NCBI GenBank assembly: GCA_905233795.1
Contig: CAJOFP010000172.1
Span: forward strand, 1,862 to 9,295
Origin: an uncultured Oscillibacter sp.
GTDB lineage: Bacteria; Bacillota; Clostridia; Oscillospirales; Oscillospiraceae
Reading direction: 5' to 3'
Length of the DNA stretch: 7,434 nt
Positions 1 to 6,577 of this stretch are shown piece by piece (the first letter of the stretch is position 1; each line of letters begins with the position of its first letter). The notes beneath the pieces are model-generated. The model did not search any database, was not told where the DNA came from, and was given only the letters and a program-made list of their open reading frames with translations. The position numbers were made by a program, and so were the translations under genes.

Positions 1-1122
1 AGCCCGATTATTTTGGGCGCGTTCATGGCCTATATGCTGACGCCTATGGTGAATTTTTTTGAACGGCTTTTCTTTTATGTCGCCGCGCGCCACGCAAAAC
101 GCGGCGGATTGTTGAGCGGGTCTTTGGCGCGGGGAATCAGCATATTTTTAGTCTGGGCCGTGGTCGCCGTGATTGTGTTTTTATTATTAAGCGTTTTATT
201 GCCCGAACTTTACCGGAGTATCGTGCAACTCGCGTCCAATATGCAGGCTTATTATAATACGATTGATAAATGGATCACGATGTTGTTTGAGCGTTTCCCG
301 GAAGCGGAAAGCTGGATGACGGAACGTCTGGAGGACGCCTATACGCAAATTGATACTTATATACAAAGCGCGATGTCCTCCGTGCAGACGCTGATGGCCG
401 CCGCCGGACGCGGATTTCTCAACGTCATGAATTTTTTAAAAAATCTTTTGATCGGCATGATCGTTTCTATCTATCTTTTAAGCACGAAAGAACGCGTCGC
501 CGCCACTTCCAAGAGATTTTTATGCGGCATGTTCTCTCAAGAGACAGTCGGCTGGATTCTCCGGGCTGTCGGGAAAGCCAATCAGATTTTTTCCGGGTTC
601 GTCCGGGGCAAGCTGATGGATTCGCTGATTATCGGTCTTTTATGCTTTGTCGGCTGCGCGGTTTTAAATTTCCCCTATACGTCATTAATCGCCGTATTCG
701 TGGGCATAACGAATATGATCCCGTTTTTCGGGCCGTTTATCGGCGCGATACCCAGCGCGTTTTTAATTTTACTGATCTCTCCCATTCAGGCGCTTTATTT
801 CGCCGTGTTTATTCTGGCTTTACAACAGCTTGACGGAAATGTCATCGGCCCCAAGATTCTGGGCGATCAGACGGGACTGTCCAGTCTGGGCGTCATGATA
901 GGGATTTTAATAGGCGGCAGTTTCTTCGGGATTCCGGGTATGTTTTTCGGCGTGCCGGTTCTGGCCTGTATTTCTTCCGCCTGCGTGTTTTTGATCGAAT
1001 CCAGATTAAAAAGCCGGAAACTCCCCGTGGAAATATCCGCGTATACCAAGAAAAGCCGGTCTTTTGTCTCGCCGGATAAGATAAATCAAAAGAATAAAAA
1101 GACGCCCCGGCGAAAAGAATAA
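1..1122 (+). CDS. AI-2E family transporter (PF01594/YtvI-like), 5' end missing
   Basis: The reading frame is open from base 1 and stops at TAA 1120-1122, giving 373 visible residues. It begins inside a conserved N-terminal stretch (SPIILGAFMAYMLTPMVNFF), so roughly the first 50 residues lie outside the window. The protein is an integral membrane protein. Hydrophobic helices follow the opening segment (GISIFLVWAVVAVIVFLLL), a long amphipathic region (YRSIVQLASNMQAYYNTIDKW) comes next, and a hydrophobic C-terminal half holds the family hallmarks GKLMDSLIIG, NMIPFFGPFIGAIPSAF and QQLDGNVIGPKILG. The last 40 or so residues are a basic, Lys/Arg-rich cytoplasmic tail. Family members are variously proposed to export autoinducer-2 or act as ion or solute antiporters, and the substrate here cannot be read from the sequence. 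No GC-rich terminator follows before the next gene 88 nt downstream. Confidence 0.93.
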   Translation, partial: SPIILGAFMAYMLTPMVNFFERLFFYVAARHAKRGGLLSGSLARGISIFLVWAVVAVIVFLLLSVLLPELYRSIVQLASNMQAYYNTIDKWITMLFERFPEAESWMTERLEDAYTQIDTYIQSAMSSVQTLMAAAGRGFLNVMNFLKNLLIGMIVSIYLLSTKERVAATSKRFLCGMFSQETVGWILRAVGKANQIFSGFVRGKLMDSLIIGLLCFVGCAVLNFPYTSLIAVFVGITNMIPFFGPFIGAIPSAFLILLISPIQALYFAVFILALQQLDGNVIGPKILGDQTGLSSLGVMIGILIGGSFFGIPGMFFGVPVLACISSACVFLIESRLKSRKLPVEISAYTKKSRSFVSPDKINQKNKKTPRRKE

Positions 1123-1127
1123 AATAA

Positions 1128-1156
1128 TTGAAATTATTATATAAATATTATATAAA
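1128..1156 (+). promoter_or_regulatory. Predicted sigma-70-type promoter for the NACHT gene
   Basis: TTGAAA (1128-1133) and TATAAA (1151-1156) each match the consensus hexamers at five of six positions and are separated by exactly 17 bp. Transcription would start near 1163-1165, giving a leader of about 47 nt before the ATG at 1211. The surrounding gap is almost pure A/T, so chance matches are easy; a second TATAAT sits at 1160-1165 without a good -35. The placement, upstream of a gene with a strong RBS, supports it. Confidence 0.45.
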
Positions 1157-1203
1157 ATATATAATATAAAATCTTGTATGTAAAACCGGGCCGGAAGGGG
1201 GAA

Positions 1204-1235
1204 CCGCGGTATGATAATCATATTGATTATCGCGG
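1204..1235 (+). promoter_or_regulatory. Possible start-codon hairpin of the NACHT gene
   Basis: CCGCG (1204-1208) pairs with CGCGG (1231-1235), and ATAATCA (1214-1220) pairs with TGATTAT (1224-1230) around a 3-nt loop. The unpaired 5-nt bulge GTATG (1209-1213) contains the ATG start codon. The RBS-like GGAAGGGGG at 1193-1201 lies just outside the structure. In mRNA this could tune initiation. The complementarity may also be a by-product of Ile codons (ATA ATC, ATT ATC) in the membrane anchor. Confidence 0.3.
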
Positions 1236-3067
1236 CTGTGATGATAATTCTGATTGCCGTGATGATATTCTCATCCGGCGGAAAGAAATCCGCCCAGCCC
1301 GCCGACGAGTCGGATCAAAATACTCAGGAAGCCGCGAATCGACCGGAGAAAAAATGGTCTTTCGCCGTATATCATACCGGCATGGAGAAAGCCTATGGAA
1401 ATTTAAATCAATCTATGCTTTCTCCCATATCCGGCCCCGAACCACGGATGATGATAGGTGATGACAGCGTATATGAACTTCCGCGCCTGTCCAATAAAGC
1501 CACGGTATTCAGCAATCCGTCGGCGCGGACGCTGTTGTCTCTTAGAAAGCATTTAATTTTGACGGCTCCCGGCGGATATGGCAAATCCACGCTTATGCGC
1601 TATATATTTCTGACCGCCGCCTCGTCTTTTATGCGCCATCGGAGTGAGGAAATTCCCGTATATTTAGAAGCCGAACAGTTACGCGCCATCGCCGTATCCG
1701 GCGCCAATCCGGCGGATATGATTCACTCGCGTTTACAGGCTCTCGGCGTGGACGTATCCAGAGAACAACTCGATCATGATTTGAATTACACGCCGTTTTT
1801 AATTCTTTTGGACGGCTTTGACGAATTGACATCTATGGAAACCGTGACTGTGATAGAAAATTTAAAAGCGTTTCACACAAGACATCCCGACATGACTTAT
1901 TTCGCCGCGGCCCGTCCCGATTATGAGAATAAGCCGTCCGGTTTTTTCCCGCTTGAAATTATGCCGTTCAGTCAGGGCGAGGCGGTACGGCTTTCTAAAA
2001 AATTAATCGCCGCCAAAAAACCTGATTCCGATTTTCCGCGTATTCTCCGGGATCATTTCTATGACGATTATCCGGCGTTTACGGAAAATCCGTTGTTATT
2101 ATCTCTTTTTTGCGTGGCGTATCTCGCGTCCGGCGCGAAACCGGACCGCCCCGCCGTGTTTTTCGATACGGCTTTCGACGCTGTAACCGGTGAACAAGAT
2201 TGGAAAAAATTTCACTCTCATGAGACTGTCAGCCGGGAAGATTTTAAACGCATTACAGCCTGTTTCTGTCAGCAGACTTATTTTCTGGAACAGGACGCTT
2301 TCGGCGCTTTAGAATTGCCGTCTATATTGGAACGCGCTGTCCGGGAAGCGCGGGCGCATTCAAATTCAAATTCAGGCGCGAATTATCATAATATCAATCC
2401 TGAAAATATTCTAAAAGATTTGCGCGATTACGCGTTTGTATTGGTTCGGGACGGGACGCGTTATAAATTTATACACCCCGGATTTCAAATCGCGTTCGCC
2501 GCTTTGTACGATATACGCGAATTATCTCAGGAACGCCGAAAAGAACGCTTTCGCGCTTTGATTTCCGATCCGTCATGGGAAAAACGAACGGAATATTATG
2601 AAATGCTCTATCAGCTGGAGCCGGAGCGTTTCGGATCTGAATTATTGCGGGATTATATACAGGATTTATTAAACCGCATTGAGAACGGAACTGAAGACCC
2701 TGACGCGGCTTATTTAAAAGCCATGTCAAAATTTATCCCGTGGGAATATGATTCTATACGGGATTTGGTTGTCCCCCGCGCCAATCGCGGTTACGGACCG
2801 TATATCTATGACGCCGCCGCGTCCGCGCTGTTTCAGAAGCATATACTGGGGACAGGCTTTTCCAATCGCCGGGAGAATTTCAACTGGCAAACCGTGGACC
2901 CGATTTTTGAACGTCTGCCCGATTTAAGCACTTATGAAGAAGTGGACGTACAATTAACGGCGGCGGAACGACGCGTATTTTATCACGCGGCGGTTCAGTC
3001 CGAACGCGTCCCGGCGATCCGTGAGGCCATGCGCAAGTGGCTCGACGGCTTGAAAGATAAAAAATAA
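1211..3067 (+). CDS. Membrane-anchored NACHT-domain STAND NTPase
   Basis: This 618-residue protein starts at ATG 1211, 9 nt after a GGAAGGGGG Shine-Dalgarno-like run. Residues 1-20 are almost purely Ile/Leu/Val/Met/Ala and form one N-terminal membrane helix, followed by a polar linker (21-50). The NTPase core shows Walker A APGGYGKST (119-127), Walker B FLILLDGFDEL (196-206, with the NACHT-typical DGxDE), a sensor-like AAARP (232-236), MPFSQGEAVRL (251-261) and the winged-helix-type ENPLLLSLFCVAY (292-304). A second hallmark, YKFIHPGFQIAFAALY (418-433), closes the NTPase/helical module. The last 185 residues are mostly helical and show no LRR, WD40 or TPR repeat I can recognise. STAND proteins switch by nucleotide-driven oligomerisation, and bacterial NACHT proteins include phage-defence and regulatory members. 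The trigger and effector are unknown here; the membrane helix is the only candidate effector. A Ser/Asn-rich loop (384-399) looks inserted. The domain call is firm, the biological role is not. Confidence 0.88.
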   Translation: MIIILIIAAVMIILIAVMIFSSGGKKSAQPADESDQNTQEAANRPEKKWSFAVYHTGMEKAYGNLNQSMLSPISGPEPRMMIGDDSVYELPRLSNKATVFSNPSARTLLSLRKHLILTAPGGYGKSTLMRYIFLTAASSFMRHRSEEIPVYLEAEQLRAIAVSGANPADMIHSRLQALGVDVSREQLDHDLNYTPFLILLDGFDELTSMETVTVIENLKAFHTRHPDMTYFAAARPDYENKPSGFFPLEIMPFSQGEAVRLSKKLIAAKKPDSDFPRILRDHFYDDYPAFTENPLLLSLFCVAYLASGAKPDRPAVFFDTAFDAVTGEQDWKKFHSHETVSREDFKRITACFCQQTYFLEQDAFGALELPSILERAVREARAHSNSNSGANYHNINPENILKDLRDYAFVLVRDGTRYKFIHPGFQIAFAALYDIRELSQERRKERFRALISDPSWEKRTEYYEMLYQLEPERFGSELLRDYIQDLLNRIENGTEDPDAAYLKAMSKFIPWEYDSIRDLVVPRANRGYGPYIYDAAASALFQKHILGTGFSNRRENFNWQTVDPIFERLPDLSTYEEVDVQLTAAERRVFYHAAVQSERVPAIREAMRKWLDGLKDKK

Positions 3068-3113
3068 AATATAAAAAATATATTCTCGCAAGAAAGAAAA
3101 GAAAGAGAGAATC

Positions 3114-3392
3114 ATGAAAGCGTTTGTTTTAAAATATAAATATTCGCATATCTGGTTATTTATTAATATATTCGCGCTGATATTATATATATCCTGCCGG
3201 ACAAATCGCGTATGGATGAATATATTAACGCGCAAATTTACAGGACCGTTACAGGTATTTTTAGGGCGTCTCTGTTCGCTTGTGCGCGTGTCCGTCATGG
3301 AAATACTGACCGCGTCAGCGGTTTTGCCGACGGACAGGAAAATCAGACGCGCCGAAATAAAATCAAATGGCGTTTACAAAAAAGCTATATAG
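3114..3392 (+). pseudogene. DUF3810 protein, N-terminal fragment (frame-shifted from the rest)
   Basis: This 92-residue frame starts at ATG 3114 after a purine-rich GAAAGAGAGA leader, 46 nt past the NACHT stop. It has one membrane helix (about residues 12-28, IWLFINIFALILYISC). A segment then resembles the DUF3810 N-terminus: a Trp-containing stretch, GPLQVFLGRLCSLVRVSVMEIL (residues 44-65, which align in register with the usual LGrLsgLfPFSvxEiL pattern). In the family a second membrane helix begins at this ME(I/L)L point. Here the hydrophobic run ends after ILTASAVL and the frame runs into basic residues and a stop at 3390-3392. The rest of the protein continues in the -1 frame. I therefore read this as the 5' piece of the 3212-4240 gene rather than an independent small protein. 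An independently translated short membrane peptide cannot be excluded. Confidence 0.6.
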
Positions 3393-4240
3393 CCATATTG
3401 CGCGGATTATGCGCTTTTTTATCCGTACAGGCGTTATTTTGTCTGATGTGGGGCGTGAATTTCTGGGCGGATAGTTTTCAGGATTGTTCAGGATTATACG
3501 CCCGCCCCGTTTCTATTGAGGATTTAAAAGCCGTGACGGGATATTTCGCGGAAAATTTATCGAAATCGGCGGATAATCATGCTATTACACGGGATGAAAA
3601 CGGCGTTTTTGCTGTCCCAAGAGAGTATATTTTAGACAAAGCGCCGGAAATATATGATAATATAGAAAAAATCTATCCGTTTCTGGAATTTCAGGATATA
3701 GGCGTAAAGCCTATGATATTTTCGCGCCTGATGAGCCGTATGGATTTTACGGGGTTTTACTGTTCGTATACGGGGGAAGCCAATGTCAATATAGACAGTC
3801 CGGCGTGTTTGTTGCCGTCCACCTGCGCCCATGAGATGGCGCACCAAAGGGGCTTCGCGTCGGAACAGGAATGTAATTTCTTGGCGGTTTTGGCATGCGT
3901 CACAAGCGGCGATCCGGTTTATACATATTCGGGCTATCTGATGGGCTATATTTATCTCGGCAACGCCTTATATGAAACCGATCCGGACGCGTATCGGGCG
4001 ATCCGGGACACGTTGCCGGATACGGTCCGGGCGGATTTGCGGGCAAATAGTATATACTGGGAACAGTTTCACAATACGATTATCAAAAGCGTCTCGACAA
4101 AAGTCTATGACGGGATATTAAAAAGCTATGGCGATGACCGGGGCATTCGTTCCTATGGCGCGATGGTCGATTTATTAATAGCGTATTACGGCGGGGAAGC
4201 GTTAAATAATTATAATTATAATCAGGAGGCGGCGGATTAA
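3212..4240 (+). CDS. DUF3810 family membrane zinc-metallopeptidase-like protein (5' part out of frame)
   Basis: The frame is open for 342 residues from ATG 3212, but residues 1 to about 45 do not look like family sequence. Family-like sequence starts near residue 46 with a basic segment, then a membrane helix (about 60-84, AILRGLCAFLSVQALFCLMW) and the hallmark MWGVNFW. Next come the soluble domain with FTGFYCSYTGEANVNIDSP (179-197) and the active-site-like CAHEMAHQRGFASEQECNF (205-223). H207, E208 and H211 form HExxH, and E220 fits a third zinc ligand as in gluzincins. The active-site region is therefore intact, while the true N-terminus lies in another frame (3114-3392) and the second membrane helix is missing. 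Family members are uncharacterised predicted membrane proteases. An Asn/Tyr-rich tail (NNYNYN) precedes the stop. The AGGAGG for the next gene lies inside the 3' end of this ORF. Either the gene is a pseudogene, the frame is recoded, or the sequence has an error. Confidence 0.72.
   Translation: MDEYINAQIYRTVTGIFRASLFACARVRHGNTDRVSGFADGQENQTRRNKIKWRLQKSYIAILRGLCAFLSVQALFCLMWGVNFWADSFQDCSGLYARPVSIEDLKAVTGYFAENLSKSADNHAITRDENGVFAVPREYILDKAPEIYDNIEKIYPFLEFQDIGVKPMIFSRLMSRMDFTGFYCSYTGEANVNIDSPACLLPSTCAHEMAHQRGFASEQECNFLAVLACVTSGDPVYTYSGYLMGYIYLGNALYETDPDAYRAIRDTLPDTVRADLRANSIYWEQFHNTIIKSVSTKVYDGILKSYGDDRGIRSYGAMVDLLIAYYGGEALNNYNYNQEAAD
4224..4229 (+). promoter_or_regulatory. Shine-Dalgarno of the flippase gene, inside the upstream ORF
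   Basis: A perfect AGGAGG lies within the last codons of the DUF3810 ORF. It is 16 nt before ATG 4246, slightly longer than ideal. The nearer GTG at 4241 meets a stop after two codons, so ATG 4246 is the start. The stop codon and the next start are only 5 nt apart, which favours translational coupling. Confidence 0.6.
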
Positions 4241-4245
4241 GTGAA

Positions 4246-5535
4246 ATGAATAAAATTAAAAATTTAATAGCAAATTTATTGCATAGTACGGCGATAAAAA
4301 ACGGAATCTGGATGTATTTATTGCAGTTTTTTAACGCGGTTGTACCTATGCTGACACTGCCGTATTTAACCCGCGTACTTGGCGCGGAAGTGTACGGCGT
4401 GTTTACAATCGCGTTAAATTTAATCATGTATTTACAGGTCGTTGTGGAGTATGGATTTAATTTATCCGCGACGCGCAAGGCGGCGTTGCGCGGTCGTGAG
4501 GGATTGGATCAGACTTTCACGGCGGTTTTATGCGCGAGAGTAATATTATTAATTTTATCCGGCGGGTTTATTATTATTTACGGCGTTTTGCATACGGATA
4601 ACGCCAACGCCGCCCGCGCTCTTGGCATTTTATTTTTATGCTTAATCGGGAGTTGCGTTCAGGTAAACTGGATTTTTCAGGGCTTGCAGGAAATGCGTTA
4701 TATTTCGCTGGTGAATATTACGGCGCGTGTCATTTCGACGGTATGCGTATTTTTATTTGTCAAGACGCCGGATAATTTATTATTATATTGTTTGTTATAT
4801 TCCATATCGCCGCTGTTAAGCGGTGTAATTGGCGTGATATTAGCCTGTCGGCGGTATGAATTAAAATTAATGAAAATATCATGGCGGGAAATAATAGAAG
4901 AATTAAAAGACGGCTTTTATGTGTTTACAACGGAATTAAGCGCTAAAGTATTCGGCGCGATTGGCGTGACGTTTATGGGCGTTATGGTGGACTGGTCTCT
5001 GATGGACAGCGCCGATGTCGGCATATTCGGATCAATACAGAAATTGGCGACGGTTTTGCAATTAGCGTGGCTGCCGATTTCACAGGTTTTATATCCCATT
5101 TCGGGACGCCGTATGAAAGACGGATTTTTAGCGGGAAAAAATTTTGTGTATCGGGTACGGCGGATTGTGTTGCCGTTATTCGCGGGCGCGGCGTTGTTTA
5201 TAGCTTTAATTTCAAAATGGCTGGTTCCGTTTTTATTCGGTTTTGAATACGGGGCGCGAAGTTATTGGGCGCCGCCTTTGTTATTATGGCTTGTGTTGGC
5301 GATAAACAACGGATTTCTGGGCGCCCATATTTTATTGGCGGGCGGATATGATTTAGAATACAGCAAATGTTTTCAAATCGGCGTGGCGATTACGGTATTG
5401 TCAAATTTGATTTTAATCTATTTCTTTCACGGTACGGGCGCGGCGATAGCTCCCGCTTTATCAGAAGCGGCGCTGGGAATTTTATTATATAGACAAGTAA
5501 ACAAAATCAGTAAACTCAGCGCGGAGGATGTATAG
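4246..5535 (+). CDS. Wzx-like oligosaccharide flippase (polysaccharide biosynthesis protein family)
   Basis: This 429-residue integral membrane protein has about 12 hydrophobic segments and belongs to the MOP exporter superfamily (PF01943-like). The N-terminus carries the family signature: NGIWMYLLQFFNAVVPMLTLPYLTRVLG (residues 19-46), with the typical proline-rich LPYLTRVLG, then EVYGVFTIALN. It continues with YGFNLSATRKAAL, the cytoplasmic loop WIFQGLQEMRYIS and a C-terminal half with ISQVLYPISGRRM. Such proteins flip undecaprenyl-phosphate-linked oligosaccharides across the cytoplasmic membrane for capsule, O-antigen-like or teichoic-type glycans. The length is normal for the family and no break is seen. 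No glycosyltransferases or polymerase are in the window, so the glycan is unknown and this may be an orphan flippase. Its 3' end overlaps the oppositely oriented cca gene by 20 nt, with no terminator between them. Confidence 0.93.
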   Translation: MNKIKNLIANLLHSTAIKNGIWMYLLQFFNAVVPMLTLPYLTRVLGAEVYGVFTIALNLIMYLQVVVEYGFNLSATRKAALRGREGLDQTFTAVLCARVILLILSGGFIIIYGVLHTDNANAARALGILFLCLIGSCVQVNWIFQGLQEMRYISLVNITARVISTVCVFLFVKTPDNLLLYCLLYSISPLLSGVIGVILACRRYELKLMKISWREIIEELKDGFYVFTTELSAKVFGAIGVTFMGVMVDWSLMDSADVGIFGSIQKLATVLQLAWLPISQVLYPISGRRMKDGFLAGKNFVYRVRRIVLPLFAGAALFIALISKWLVPFLFGFEYGARSYWAPPLLLWLVLAINNGFLGAHILLAGGYDLEYSKCFQIGVAITVLSNLILIYFFHGTGAAIAPALSEAALGILLYRQVNKISKLSAEDV

Positions 5536-6577
5536 AATCCCGCGCAAAATTAATTAAAATATCATGATGATTGACTAAATCGCCGTTTATTACGCATTCA
5601 AGTAAAATTTTTAACATATCGCCGATTTCGGAACCGCGCAAGCCTAATTTTTGCATGTCATTGCCGTTGACGGCTAATTGTTTCAGTGAAAAGCAGTCGT
5701 CACGTTCCAGAACGTCGCGCAATAATATGACAGCCTGATCTAATTGCGCCTGACGTTCCCGGTATGCCGGGGATTGCGCTAAATTGTCGGCGCGTTTTAA
5801 ATCAAACAGACGTTTTGTATCCTCCGGGTCTAATTTCGTCAACAGCCGACGGATTTCCCGTTCCGTCGCGGGAATGGGTCTGTCGTGCTGTTCGATCAGA
5901 TTTAAAACCCGTTCCCGGAATATATTTGGCGTTTTTAATCTTTTCAGCATGATTTCAGCCATTTCACGGCTTTTCGCGGGATGTCCGTAAAAATGCCGCT
6001 GACCGTCTGGGGCGGTCGTACAGGTCGCGGGTTTGCCTATATCGTGCAATAACAGCGCGAATTTTAAAATTATATCCCGTCGAAACGGCGTTTCAAAATC
6101 GTTCAGCGCGTCTAACGCGTGCAGGGTATGTTCCCACACGTCATAACAATGATGTTTATTTTTTTGATCAAAATCAATCATGGGTAAAATTTCCGGCCAG
6201 AATACGCCGATCACGTCCGGGAACTGACGCAAAACCGGGACGGCGTATTCTCCGCCTATTAATTTATATAATTCTATCCAGATTCGTTCCGGGGCGATAT
6301 GCAAAAGCAAATCACGATTGCGGCGTATCGCGTCGGCGGTTTCCGGGGCTATTTTAAATAATTTATTATTATTTATATTTTTATTTTCCGATATTGCGGA
6401 TTGCGTTTCCAAAATATCGGCGTTTTTATCAAGATTATGAAAATTATTATTTAAAATAATCTTGTCAGCGGGTTTTGATAACGCGTCTGAAATATCGGCG
6501 GCGGGATTTGATAAAACGGCGTCTGAAATATCGGCGGCGGGTCTTGATAAAATAGCGGCGAAGCGTAAGCCCCGCAT
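5516..6577 (-). CDS. cca: CCA tRNA nucleotidyltransferase, body, HD and C-terminal part (fragment 2 of split gene)
   Basis: The ORF of 353 residues starts at ATG 6575-6577. It opens with MRGLRFAAIL, which is the internal family segment RI(L/M)RALRFAA and not a natural N-terminus. Residues 11 to about 73 are an insertion with tandem repeats and Asn-rich sequence. The family sequence resumes with FKIAPETADAIRRNRDLL and IAPERIWIEL (neck/body domain). The HD phosphohydrolase domain follows: YDVWEH (H150), LLLHDIGKP (H178, D179), FYGHP, EQHDRP and KRADNLAQ (D264). The C-terminal signature is LAVNGNDMQKLGLRGSEIG. The HD domain in such enzymes is associated with 2',3'-cyclic phosphodiesterase or phosphatase activity. 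Motif D (EDxxR), the amino-acid template for CTP/ATP choice, is absent: the frame has a TAA two codons before the ATG. By accident or design, AGGAGG lies 8 nt upstream of this ATG, so separate translation is possible. Confidence 0.85.
   Translation of the reverse strand: MRGLRFAAILSRPAADISDAVLSNPAADISDALSKPADKIILNNNFHNLDKNADILETQSAISENKNINNNKLFKIAPETADAIRRNRDLLLHIAPERIWIELYKLIGGEYAVPVLRQFPDVIGVFWPEILPMIDFDQKNKHHCYDVWEHTLHALDALNDFETPFRRDIILKFALLLHDIGKPATCTTAPDGQRHFYGHPAKSREMAEIMLKRLKTPNIFRERVLNLIEQHDRPIPATEREIRRLLTKLDPEDTKRLFDLKRADNLAQSPAYRERQAQLDQAVILLRDVLERDDCFSLKQLAVNGNDMQKLGLRGSEIGDMLKILLECVINGDLVNHHDILINFARDSIHPPR
6359..6547 (-). other. In-frame insertion in the CCA enzyme between LRFAAIL and FKIAPETA
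   Basis: In ordinary CCA enzymes the segment LRFAAxLGFxIxxxTxxAI is continuous. Here about 60 residues (11 to about 73 of fragment 2) separate LRFAAIL from FKIAPETADAI. The insertion consists of the 12-residue repeats, then low-complexity Asn-rich sequence (NNNFHNLDKN, ENKNINNNK). It contains inverted repeats TTTTATCAAG (6424-6433) / CTTGATAAAA (6543-6552) and CAAGATTAT (6430-6438) / ATAATCTTG (6456-6464). The boundaries are estimated from the family pattern, not from an alignment. Confidence 0.6.

Noticed and set aside
1145..1167. AT-only hairpin as an intrinsic terminator of the permease gene
   Set aside because: The stem has no G or C pairs and no T-run follows, so it would be too unstable for factor-independent termination.
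1006..1221. Minus-strand ORF across the permease end and the AT-rich gap
   Set aside because: It is antisense to the permease C-terminus and its tail is an AT-rich Ile/Tyr translation with no family pattern; the sense gene and promoter explain the region.
3050..3075. Promoter TTGAAA/TATAAA before the DUF3810 gene
   Set aside because: The spacing is only 14 bp and the region is a poly-A/T stretch, so the match is weak; read-through from the NACHT promoter is simpler.
3377..3390. A run of six A bases near the end of the DUF3810 N-terminal frame as a programmed -1 slippery site
   Set aside because: In the zero frame the codons are TAC AAA AAA GCT, so the dnaX-type A-AAA-AAG heptamer is out of register. 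No downstream stem-loop is evident, and the missing membrane helix points to a deletion rather than recoding.
4083..4478. 131-residue minus-strand ORF antisense to the DUF3810/flippase junction
   Set aside because: It is a shadow frame of two well-supported sense genes, with no RBS or recognisable domain.
6424..6552. Inverted repeats TTTTATCAAG/CTTGATAAAA as ends of a MITE-like element
   Set aside because: The repeats lie inside the insertion rather than at its ends, no target-site duplication is visible, and one arm is part of the 36-bp tandem unit.
6485..6556. 36-bp repeats as a CRISPR array
   Set aside because: The repeat length is suggestive, but the copies are directly tandem with no unique spacers, they encode a 12-residue unit in frame, and no cas gene is present.
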